64,000 bases of DNA, taken from NCBI GenBank assembly GCA_003021085.1, contig PXRE01000033.1, positions 110,597 to 174,596 of the forward strand. The letters run 5' to 3'. The notes under the pieces are model-generated. The model saw only the letters and a program-made list of their open reading frames with translations. It was not told the origin of the DNA and ran no database searches. The stretch comes from Halobacteriales archaeon QS_1_68_20 (GTDB taxonomy: Archaea; Halobacteriota; Halobacteria; Halobacteriales; PXRE01). The position numbers were made by a program, and so were the translations under genes. The first letter of the stretch is position 1. Each line of letters opens with the position of its first letter. Positions 17,700 through 24,920 of this stretch are shown here, one piece after another.

Positions 17700-18047
17700 T
17701 CAGCGGTCCGCGTCGAGGGTGAGAAACGGGGCGGCGGCGGACAGTTCCGGCCGGGCCTCGACGGTCCGGGTTGCGGGGTCGTAGTCGACCAGGCCCACCT
17801 CAGTCAGCATCGGCAGGTGACCGTGGTGGAGCATGATCGCCGTCCGCTCGGGGTCCGATTCGCACCGTTTTGCGACCCACTCGGCGAGTTCGCCGAGCGT
17901 CACGACCTCGCTGCCCGCGAGGTAGTGGAGGACGTACCGGCGCTGGGCGGCAGTCAGCGCGTCGAATATCTCGTTGGTCGACGGGGACGTGTCCCTGGCA
18001 GGTTCGTCCCGCATCCCATCCTCGTCACCGAGTTGTCCTTGGGACAT
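17700..18047 (-). CDS. DUF7344-type winged-helix transcriptional regulator
   Basis: 115-residue haloarchaeal winged-helix protein. NEIFDALTAAQRRYVLHYL followed by VVTLGELAEWVAKR and LHHGHLPMLTEVGLVDYD is the typical layout of the DUF7344 family: helix-turn-helix, then wing with His-rich LPxL and D(Y)D motif. It probably binds DNA and regulates neighbours such as the esterase downstream, but no operator is visible. The ATG giving MSQGQLGDEDG is chosen; a later MRDEPARD start is possible. Confidence 0.85.
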   Translation of the reverse strand: MSQGQLGDEDGMRDEPARDTSPSTNEIFDALTAAQRRYVLHYLAGSEVVTLGELAEWVAKRCESDPERTAIMLHHGHLPMLTEVGLVDYDPATRTVEARPELSAAAPFLTLDADR

Positions 18048-18371
18048 GACTCCGTGTAAAACGCAAGCGGGTGTAAGGCGTGTCCCCAATAATTTCGGCA
18101 TCCGGACCGACGGTACACTGAACCGTCTACCGGCCGAACCGTTCGCCCGATGTCCGGCTCCGTCGACGGACGCGAACTGGGGAAACGCGGTGGTGCTCTC
18201 GCTGGTCGTCAACTGGGTCGTCCTCGGCGCGGTGCTGGCGGGAACCTCGACCGCGCCTTTCCGAACCTCAGTTCGATACTCCAGCGGTTCGAAGATCGAT
18301 TCCGGGGACCCGAACAACTACGGCGCGGCGGCCGAACCACTGCACATGCACGACGAGAGCCAGGTGGGACG
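18048..18371. other. 324-bp intergenic stretch, no firm gene
   Basis: Lies between the divergent winged-helix gene and kynureninase. A weak + strand frame ends at 18375, overlapping the kynureninase GTG by GTGA, and includes one hydrophobic stretch (VVLSLVVNWVVLGAVLAG, about 18190-18243). It could be a small membrane peptide coupled to kynureninase, but codon content and start are unconvincing. An AT-rich patch near 18085-18105 may hold the regulator's promoter. Confidence 0.3.
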
Positions 18372-19670
18372 GTGAGCCTCGACCGCGCGGACGCCCGCGA
18401 GCGCGACCGCGAGGACCCGCTGGCCGGGTTCGCGGACCGCTTTTCGGTCCCGGAAGACTACTACATGGACGGCAACTCGCTGGGCGCCGTCTCTGAGGAA
18501 GCCGAGCGCACCCTCCAGCGCGCCGTCGACCAGTGGCGCGAACTGGGCATCCGGGGCTGGACCGAGGCCGACCCGCCGTGGTGGCACTACGGCGAGCGCC
18601 TCGGCGACCGCCTCGCACCCATCCTGGGCGCCGGCGGCGAGGAAGTCGTCGCCGCCAACTCCACGACCGTCAACATCCACTCGCTGGTCGGGACGTTCCT
18701 CGACGGGGCGCTGGCCGGCGCCGAGACCGCGACCGGTGAGATGGCCAGCGGCCCGGGCGTGGTCGTCAACGAACTGGACTTCCCGACCGACCACTACGCC
18801 ATCCGGGCGCAACTCCAGGCCCGCGGGTACGACCCCGACGAGCACCTCCACGTCGTCGAGAGCCGCGACGGCCGGACGATAGCCGCCGAGGACGTCATCG
18901 CCACCCTGGAACGCGAGGACGTGGGCGTGCTGTTCATGCCCTCCGTGCTGTACCGGAGCGGCCAGTTGTTCGACCTCGAACGGTTGACCGGAGCCGCCCA
19001 CGACCACGGCGCCTTCGCGGGGTTCGACCTCGCGCACTCCGTGGGCGTCGTCCCCCACGAACTGGACCGGATCGGCGTCGACTTCGCCGCCTGGTGTAGC
19101 TACAAGTACCTCAACGCCGGCCCCGGGGCCATCGCGGGCCTGTACGTGAACGACGCCCACTTCGGCACCCGGCCGGGACTCCCGGGGTGGTGGGGCAACG
19201 ACAAGGACACGCAGTTCGACCTGGCGTTGACCTACGACCCCGCGGACTCCGCGGGCGCCTGGCAGATCGGGACGGTCAACGTCTTCAGCGCCGCGCCGCT
19301 GTTCGGCGCCCTGGACGTGGTCGAGGACGCCGGCATCGAGGCCATCCGCGAGACGTCGGTCGCCCTCACGGAGTACCTGATTGACCTCGTGGACGCCGAA
19401 CTGGCCGACAACGGCTACGCGGTGGGGACGCCCCGGGACCCGGAGCGCCGCGGCGGCCACGTCGCGCTGGAACACCCGGATGCCTACGGGATCAGCGAAG
19501 CCCTCCGGGACCGCGGGGTGATCACGGACGTCCGGCCGCCGAACGTGATTCGGGTGTGTCCCGCGCCGCTGTACACCGGGTTCGAGGACGTCTACGACGT
19601 CGTCCAGCACTGCCGCGAGGTAGTCGTCGAGCGCGAGTACGAGGGGTACGAGCGGGGTGGGGTCACCTGA
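18372..19670 (+). CDS. kynU: Kynureninase
   Basis: 432-residue PLP enzyme cleaving kynurenine to anthranilate and alanine (or 3-hydroxykynurenine to 3-hydroxyanthranilate). The PLP lysine lies in the kynureninase signature CSYKYLNAGPGAIAG (Lys near 244). DLAHSVG is the cofactor Asp segment, and YMDGNSLG near the N-terminus is the family's first conserved block. The GTG start gives VSLDRADARERD; the frame is open far upstream, without conserved sequence. It ends directly against the LanM cyclase frame on the other strand (no spacer). The formamidase-like gene at 8.1 kb could supply the previous step. Confidence 0.95.
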   Translation: MSLDRADARERDREDPLAGFADRFSVPEDYYMDGNSLGAVSEEAERTLQRAVDQWRELGIRGWTEADPPWWHYGERLGDRLAPILGAGGEEVVAANSTTVNIHSLVGTFLDGALAGAETATGEMASGPGVVVNELDFPTDHYAIRAQLQARGYDPDEHLHVVESRDGRTIAAEDVIATLEREDVGVLFMPSVLYRSGQLFDLERLTGAAHDHGAFAGFDLAHSVGVVPHELDRIGVDFAAWCSYKYLNAGPGAIAGLYVNDAHFGTRPGLPGWWGNDKDTQFDLALTYDPADSAGAWQIGTVNVFSAAPLFGALDVVEDAGIEAIRETSVALTEYLIDLVDAELADNGYAVGTPRDPERRGGHVALEHPDAYGISEALRDRGVITDVRPPNVIRVCPAPLYTGFEDVYDVVQHCREVVVEREYEGYERGGVT

Positions 19671-21029
19671 CTACTCGAACAGCAACAGGCAGGGCACGTC
19701 CGGGTCGACCAGTCGGAGCAGGACGTACCCCAGGCCCGCAGTGCCGCTGAACAGCGTGGGGTCGACCCAGTGGCGGGTCCCGAAGGGGACGGAGAAGACC
19801 CCATCCGCCCCGACGTCCCGCAGTCTCGCGGTCGCGAGTCGCCGTGCCGACCGCTCCGACGGCCCGTCGAGCGTCCGGGCCGCGCGCAGGCGGAACGCGA
19901 TCCGGCCGGCGTTGCCACAGCAGAGGTGGTCGTACGGCGAGACGGACGCGGGGTCGACGGCCCGCAAGGCCCGGTCGAGGTCCGTCTCGACCGCGTCCGT
20001 GGGTGCGGTCCCCCGCGTCCCGAGTCGGGCGAACCCGATCCCCGCGGGGCCGTTGCACCACCCGTGTGAGAACTCCCCGCCCGTCGTCGCCCGTCGGTCG
20101 GGCCAGTTCCCACGGTCCGGATCGTACTGGCGGTGCTCGTACTCGATGGCCTCGACGGCCGCCTCACGGAACCGCGACTCGCCGGTCACCGCCGAGAGCC
20201 TGGCCAGCGCGTACGCGATGCCGGCGACGCCGTGGGCGAACCCGAGCAGGGGCCGGCGGTCCATCCCGGTCGGCCAGATCCGGGCGCCGTCGACCTCGAT
20301 CCGGCCGTCCAGCAGGTGCTCGCCGCAGGCGACCGCCCTGGACACGGCGGCGTCGTCGTCCCCCTCGGCCACCGCGAGCGCCGCGAGCAGTCCCCCGGCG
20401 CTCCCACCGAGCACGTCGTACTGGTCGTCGCGCTCGATCCGGTCGTCGGTCACGAGTCGGACGGTGTCCCTGGCCGCCTCGGCGTACCGGTCGTCGTCCA
20501 GCAACCTCGCCAGCGTCGTGAACCCGTAGGCGATCGAGCCGACGCCGGGCCCGAGACCCACCGACCGGCCCTCGAACGGGGCAGGCGAGTCGAGGTCCGC
20601 GAGGACGGGGGCCGCGGTGTCTTCGGCGAACGCCGCGTACCGTGACTCCCCCGTCGTGGCCGCCAGCGCCGCCGCGAACACCGCGATCCCCAGCCGCCCC
20701 TTGTAGAGCCCGGGACCGGGTTCGGCGAGGTTAACGCCCCCGGCCGGGCCGAACTCCCTGCGGTACCACGTCGGGGCCTCGCCGCGCCGGTCGGCGGCCG
20801 CCTCGATCCGGCCGAAGATCGCTCTCGCCCGGCGGCGGTACTGCCGGTCCGGGGCGACCTCGTCGGGGAGCGGCCGATCCCGGCTCCCCGTCCGGTGGAC
20901 GGGTTGCCGCTCACCGAACGCCATCCGGACGTAGTCCAGTTGCTCGTCGAGGTCGGCCTCGACGAGCAGGGACGTCGAACCGGGCGAGGGCCGCCCGCTC
21001 GAACCCGTAGACGTCCCGGACCGAGTCAT
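19671..21029 (-). CDS. LanM C-terminal LanC-like cyclase part (downstream of frameshift)
   Basis: Encodes the cyclase half of a class II lanthipeptide synthetase, which joins Cys thiols to dehydrated Ser/Thr. It has AHGVAGIAYAL (catalytic His), HGWCNGPAGIG (zinc Cys) and LCCGNAGRIAF (two adjacent Cys). The CCG motif, rather than CHG, places it with ProcM-like enzymes that use three zinc cysteines and are known for relaxed substrate choice. Conserved similarity starts around EADLDEQLDYVRMAF; the first 20 residues are out-of-frame sequence of the dehydratase part. An internal ATG at 20924 could start a free cyclase. Either a frameshift-split gene or a naturally separate cyclase; the former seems likelier. 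Confidence 0.75.
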   Translation of the reverse strand: MTRSGTSTGSSGRPSPGSTSLLVEADLDEQLDYVRMAFGERQPVHRTGSRDRPLPDEVAPDRQYRRRARAIFGRIEAAADRRGEAPTWYRREFGPAGGVNLAEPGPGLYKGRLGIAVFAAALAATTGESRYAAFAEDTAAPVLADLDSPAPFEGRSVGLGPGVGSIAYGFTTLARLLDDDRYAEAARDTVRLVTDDRIERDDQYDVLGGSAGGLLAALAVAEGDDDAAVSRAVACGEHLLDGRIEVDGARIWPTGMDRRPLLGFAHGVAGIAYALARLSAVTGESRFREAAVEAIEYEHRQYDPDRGNWPDRRATTGGEFSHGWCNGPAGIGFARLGTRGTAPTDAVETDLDRALRAVDPASVSPYDHLCCGNAGRIAFRLRAARTLDGPSERSARRLATARLRDVGADGVFSVPFGTRHWVDPTLFSGTAGLGYVLLRLVDPDVPCLLLFE

Positions 21030-22716
21030 CGAGGTCGCCGGTGACGAACGGCCGGGCCAGTCCCTCGACGGTACAGCCGAACCGGAGTCCCGTCCGGAGG
21101 TACTCGGGGGTCGTCAGCGACGCCAGGATCGACGTGTACGTCCCGGTCGACCGGACGAGGTACCGCACCTCGGCGTCCCCGAACGCGTCGAGCGGCCCAC
21201 CGTCGGCCAGCAGCGCGGTCCGGTTCTCGACCAGGAACCGGTAGGCAGTCGAGAAGCCCGCTTCGATGGCCTCGCGGTGGGGTTCCGGCGGGACGGGGTC
21301 GCCGTCCAGTACTGGGCGGTTCGAGCCCTCGTGGGTGACCGTCTCCTCGTACTCCAGTTCCATCACGTCGGTGTTGACGTCGGTGAACGTCCGGCGCTCG
21401 GCGTCGGTGACCTCGACCCGGCCGGCCCCGATCCCGCTCCGGTCGCCGGTCCCCAGTTCGGGGCGGTGCTGGGGGACGAGTCCGGTCCGGAGGACCGATC
21501 CCCTGACGATCTCCGTTCGGCCCCGGTCCCTCGGGACGTGATCGAGCGGCGGATCCGGCACGACCAGGGTCTCGAGGTCGACGATCACGGGCTGGTCGCC
21601 CGCGGCGATCACGTTCTCCAGGTGCCCGTCGGTGAAGTTCAGCGCGTACAGCACCGCGAGCAGGGCACCCGTGCGCCGGTAGTACCGCTCGACGGCGGCG
21701 GCCGACTGGCACGGTACCGGGTCGACCCACTCCACCCAGCCGTAGTTCGCCCGCTGGAGACAGTCCGGCGTCCGGAACGGGCCGAGGTCGGAGCGGTCGT
21801 CGATCCAGTCCAGTACCTCGCCGAACGCGGCGTCGAGGTCGATCGACCGCGGCTTGTACGCGACCCGGGTCCCGGACTCGAAGGTCACCGCCAGGACGGC
21901 CCGGCCTCCGTGGTGGCGATCCCCGGCCGGCGCCACGTCGTCGGCCCCGCCGAGGGTGCTCCCGTCTCCGAGCGTCTCGCGCAACGCCGTCCTGTCGGCC
22001 GAGAGTCGGGTACAGAACTCCTCGACGGCGCTGCACCACTGCTGGATGGTGGTGACGAGCAGACGCCCAAGGAAGGCGTACTCGCGGAAGAACGACCGCA
22101 TCCCGTCCGCGAGGAGGTCGGTCACGAACCCCTCGTAGTGCTCCCGTGGCGGGTCCGGACCGACCTCTGGCGTCCCGAAGACGAGTTCGCGGTCACGGCG
22201 GGCGACGTACGCCTTGAAGTCCAAAAACAGCGGGTGGGCGGCCAGTTCGACCAGTCGGTCGCGGAGCCAGCGGTCCATGGCCGCGCGGCCAGACGCTGTC
22301 AACTGCTCGTCGACGAGCGACTCGTCGAGCCGGGCCCCGGCGTAGTCGACGATCCGCGTGAACACCTGCCGGAACGGAATCTCGTCGTCAGGTTCGTCGA
22401 ACCGCGGGGACGGTGACGCCCGCAGGGTTGCGACCAGCTCGTCGAGGCGGTGGACCCAGGTCGGGAGGCCGTCCGTCGGCGGTCGGTGGGCCGACAGCGC
22501 CTCTTGGGCGTCCCGTGGCGCCAGCCCGTCGCGTTCGAGTCGGTGACGGAACGGCGGCTCGTCGCCGTCCGCGACCCGTCGACGCCACTCCTGGAGTAAC
22601 TCCTCCGGGTCCTCGACCGAGTCGACGGGGTCGGCGTCCCGTGGCCCGTCGAGTCGTTCCTGGAGCGTCGTCGCCCGGGCGGCGATCAGTTGCTCGTCGC
22701 TACGGGAGAGGGTCAC
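20911..22716 (-). CDS. Class II lanthipeptide synthetase LanM, dehydratase part (frameshifted)
   Basis: 601 residues from a GTG start. This is the LanM dehydratase domain that phosphorylates and eliminates Ser/Thr of the precursor. Typical blocks: QQWCSAVEEFCTRL, VAYKPRSIDLDAAF (nucleotide Lys), YGWVEWV, NFTDGHLENVIAAG (catalytic Asp/His/Asn), VIVDLETL (metal Asp) and GSVLRTGLVP (activation loop Arg/Thr). In-frame homology stops at ALARFDVP; the last 27 residues are a shifted read-through. The cyclase resumes one base out of frame around 20970. The usual linker of some 40 residues between RFDVP and the EADLDEQLDY segment is absent, suggesting a deletion that also shifted the frame. Two precursor genes lie upstream on the same strand. 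Confidence 0.85.
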   Translation of the reverse strand: MTLSRSDEQLIAARATTLQERLDGPRDADPVDSVEDPEELLQEWRRRVADGDEPPFRHRLERDGLAPRDAQEALSAHRPPTDGLPTWVHRLDELVATLRASPSPRFDEPDDEIPFRQVFTRIVDYAGARLDESLVDEQLTASGRAAMDRWLRDRLVELAAHPLFLDFKAYVARRDRELVFGTPEVGPDPPREHYEGFVTDLLADGMRSFFREYAFLGRLLVTTIQQWCSAVEEFCTRLSADRTALRETLGDGSTLGGADDVAPAGDRHHGGRAVLAVTFESGTRVAYKPRSIDLDAAFGEVLDWIDDRSDLGPFRTPDCLQRANYGWVEWVDPVPCQSAAAVERYYRRTGALLAVLYALNFTDGHLENVIAAGDQPVIVDLETLVVPDPPLDHVPRDRGRTEIVRGSVLRTGLVPQHRPELGTGDRSGIGAGRVEVTDAERRTFTDVNTDVMELEYEETVTHEGSNRPVLDGDPVPPEPHREAIEAGFSTAYRFLVENRTALLADGGPLDAFGDAEVRYLVRSTGTYTSILASLTTPEYLRTGLRFGCTVEGLARPFVTGDLDDSVRDVYGFERAALARFDVPARRGRPRRATGLRPDGVR

Positions 22717-22920
22717 GGCCTCGTGACCCCCGGCAGCCGGACGGTTGCGGGGCAGCGTCGTCGCCCCAGGATCGGTGTTACGTTCACGGTAGGCTATCGG
22801 CCCCGGGGTCAGCTACCGTCGATAAAACGCCGAGACGGGGCCGCCGTCCAGACCGGCGGTCACGGTCGTCACCCCGACGACCGTATGGTATCGGCGCGGC
22901 CGGTGACCCCGGCGGGTGCG

Positions 22921-23049
22921 TCAGGCGATCGAACAGTCAGGACAGATGCTCTCGCTAAACGAGCAACCGGCCTCGTTGTCCGGAATGTCGACGTCGGTTC
23001 GCTCGTATCGACTCTCCAGCTCCGCTTTCAGGTTCGATTTGCGTGACAT
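22921..23049 (-). CDS. Lanthipeptide precursor peptide A1
   Basis: 42-residue peptide: leader MSRKSNLKAELESRYERTDV..., core after EAG: CSFSESICPDCSIA. Three Cys (29, 36, 39) and four core Ser (30, 32, 34, 40) allow thioether rings. The leader is helical and charged, as expected for LanM recognition, and a Gly before the first Cys resembles a class II cleavage site. It lies 204 bases upstream of the LanM start, same strand. The frame extends upstream to 23106, but the ATG at 23049 is shared exactly with A2 and is 26 bp from a TATA box. A second copy (A2) with a near-identical leader strongly supports it. Confidence 0.85.
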   Translation of the reverse strand: MSRKSNLKAELESRYERTDVDIPDNEAGCSFSESICPDCSIA

Positions 23050-23074
23050 CGCAAAGTATTTTATATTACGATAA

Positions 23075-23086
23075 CATAAATATCTC
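23075..23086 (-). promoter_or_regulatory. Promoter of precursor A1
   Basis: GAGATATTTATG on the minus strand at 23086-23075, about 26 bp before the A1 ATG, fits a TATA box giving a leaderless mRNA. The sequence around it (23050-23100) is strongly AT-rich against the GC-rich background. The same GA(G/A)(A)ATATTTAT element precedes A2. Confidence 0.6.
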
Positions 23087-23223
23087 CATATTTTACCGGG
23101 ATACACGTATCGAAGAATCGGGCACTCCAGCGTGGCGGGCTACCCGTCGTCCGGAGCCGGCTGTCGCCGTCGTCGTCCCGACGGCCGAACGTTCCCGGCG
23201 TGGCCGGTCGGCCCCGGGAGTGG

Positions 23224-23352
23224 TCAGTACGTCGAGCAATCGGGACAGTGATCCTCGCTGAACGAACAGCCCGTCTCCTCACCCGGGATCTCGACCTCGG
23301 TTCGCTCGTATCGACTCTCCAGCTCCGCTTTCAGGTTCGATTTGCGTGACAT
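23224..23352 (-). CDS. Lanthipeptide precursor peptide A2
   Basis: 42-residue peptide with leader MSRKSNLKAELESRYERTEV... identical to A1 over the first 18 residues, and core CSFSEDHCPDCSTY after ETG. Cys 29, 36 and 39 and Ser 30, 32 and 40 align with A1; Ser34-Ile35 is replaced by Asp-His and the tail is STY instead of SIA. The first 56 bases are identical to A1, including silent positions, so the duplication or conversion is recent. It is 174 bases upstream of A1 with its own promoter. Confidence 0.85.
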   Translation of the reverse strand: MSRKSNLKAELESRYERTEVEIPGEETGCSFSEDHCPDCSTY

Positions 23353-23377
23353 GGTCTATGTGTTGTCGCCAGCATGC

Positions 23378-23390
23378 GATAAATATTCTC
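23378..23390 (-). promoter_or_regulatory. Promoter of precursor A2
   Basis: GAGAATATTTATC on the minus strand, about 30 bp before the A2 ATG, matches a TATA box and parallels the A1 promoter. Further upstream is an AT-rich segment (23391-23412). Confidence 0.55.
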
Positions 23391-23571
23391 GTAATTTTCT
23401 AGAAACAATTAAGGGGCAGATCGGGTTGTACAGGCCCACAAACTGCATAAGGGGTCGAAGCGGGGAGGAGGCTGGCCCTTCGACCGTGGGGTGTCCGGTC
23501 GGGCAGCTACCGTCGGTTCGTCCGCACGTGACGGAGATTGAAGTAGTTCGGTGCAGGAACATACGGCGAGC

Positions 23572-24165
23572 ATGTCAACGTTCGCGGTCGTGGTCGTCGG
23601 ATTCGCCCTGCTGGTCCTGCTGTACAGCCTCGTCCGGTACCTGGGATCGGCGCACAACAACCTCGTGGAAGCGCGCGAGCGGTGCGAGAAAGCCTGGAGC
23701 GACGTGGACGTCCTGCTGGAGCGCCGGGCAGAGGAGGTCGGGCGCCTCGCGGACGTCGCCCGCGAGCACGTGAGCCACGAGCGGGAGGTGCTGGAAGACG
23801 TGATGGAGGCCCGCAAGCGGGCCATCGAGGCCCAGCACCCCGAGGAGGCCGCCGACGCGATGGTCGCGCTCCGAGAGTCCGTCGAGAACGTCTACGACCT
23901 GGCCGGGGAGTACCCCGAACTGGCGTCCAGCGAGCGGCTCGACGAACTCACCACGAGCATCCGGACCATCGAGCAACGCCTCGAGAACCGCCGCGAGCAG
24001 TACAACGAGGCGGTCAGCGCCTACAACGCCCGGTTGAACAAGGTCCCCGAGTGGTTCGTGGCGAGTTACTACGGGTTCGAGCGGCGGACGCCGTTCGTGG
24101 CCTCCGCGGACGCCCGCGACGGCGTCAACGTGAGCGAACGCCTGGACCTCTCCGCTGACGACTGA
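23572..24165 (+). CDS. LemA family protein
   Basis: 197 residues. One N-terminal membrane helix (FAVVVVGFALLVLLYSLV) is followed by a long coiled-coil-like helical domain: NNLVEARERCEKAWSDVDVLLERR is the LemA hallmark, and the block RLDELTTSIRTIEQRLENRR belongs to the same fold. VPEWFVASYYGFERRTPF matches the family's C-terminal FPxxxxAxxFxF region. The start is the ATG directly before the membrane segment. LemA proteins are membrane anchored and linked to envelope stress. The stop overlaps the next start (TGATG), so translation is coupled to the GIDE-like gene. Confidence 0.9.
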   Translation: MSTFAVVVVGFALLVLLYSLVRYLGSAHNNLVEARERCEKAWSDVDVLLERRAEEVGRLADVAREHVSHEREVLEDVMEARKRAIEAQHPEEAADAMVALRESVENVYDLAGEYPELASSERLDELTTSIRTIEQRLENRREQYNEAVSAYNARLNKVPEWFVASYYGFERRTPFVASADARDGVNVSERLDLSADD

Positions 24166-24920
24166 TGGTCTTCGCCGTCGTCTTCTACCTCGGGATGCTC
24201 GCCGGGTCGCTGCTCGCGGTCGGCGCCGGCGCCCTGATGGTCCAGGCGGGCTTCGAGCAGTGGGAACAGGCGAACGTGCTGCAGGACGTCCCCGTCGCGA
24301 CCTCGAACGCGGTGGCAGTGGGCGAGGCGTCGGTCGAGGGGACCGTCCGCGCGGAAGCGTCGCCGCTGACGGTGCCCGTCGGCGACCAGCGGTGCGTCGT
24401 CTACGAGTTGACCGTCGAGGACAGCACGGACGTCCAGCCGGTCTACGAGAACCGGGAGTCGGTTTCGTTCACCGTCGACGACGGCGAGGGTCGGGTCAGG
24501 GTCGCCCCCGGGGAGATGACGTTCGACCTCAGCGACGACCGCCGCGAGTCCTTCGAGTTCAAGAGCTACGACGAGGTGCCCGAGCGGGCCCGGCAGTTCC
24601 ACGGGGAACACGACCTGCCCGACCGCGGGATGCGACGCGACCGGGAGTTCGAGTACGAGTACGTCCGGCCAGGCGACGAGGTGTACGCCTACGGCCAGGT
24701 GACCCTCGACGACCAGCGGGAGGCGACCGCCGACGAGAAGGCCGTGACCCTGGCGGCGGGCGAGCAGGGGTTCATCTCCGACAAGTCCCGGGAGCGCCTG
24801 TTGCGCGAGCGGCGGTTCGCGCTGGCGAAGTCGGTGGGAAAAGGCGTCGTCGTCGGCACCGTCGGCCTCGCGGGGTTCCTCTGGCTCTCGGGGATCGCCC
24901 AGCTATTCCTCGGGGCCTGA
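24165..24920 (+). CDS. GIDE/MULAN-like membrane protein
   Basis: 251 residues with a membrane helix at each end (about 3-25 and 225-248) and a soluble domain between: ASVEGTVRAEASPLTVPVGDQRCVVYELTVED and the later VRPGDEVYAYGQV, which fits the GIDE domain seen in E3 ligase MUL1 relatives. No RING domain is present, as usual in prokaryotes. It is coupled to lemA by a one-base overlap, a common pairing. Its 3' end overlaps that of the convergent archaemetzincin-like gene by 18 bases. Confidence 0.82.
   Translation: MVFAVVFYLGMLAGSLLAVGAGALMVQAGFEQWEQANVLQDVPVATSNAVAVGEASVEGTVRAEASPLTVPVGDQRCVVYELTVEDSTDVQPVYENRESVSFTVDDGEGRVRVAPGEMTFDLSDDRRESFEFKSYDEVPERARQFHGEHDLPDRGMRRDREFEYEYVRPGDEVYAYGQVTLDDQREATADEKAVTLAAGEQGFISDKSRERLLRERRFALAKSVGKGVVVGTVGLAGFLWLSGIAQLFLGA

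Noticed and set aside
22682..23049. Stand-alone 61-residue peptide beginning at 23106
   Set aside because: The extra 19 residues read through the TATA box region; the precursor start at 23049 is the one shared exactly with the second copy.
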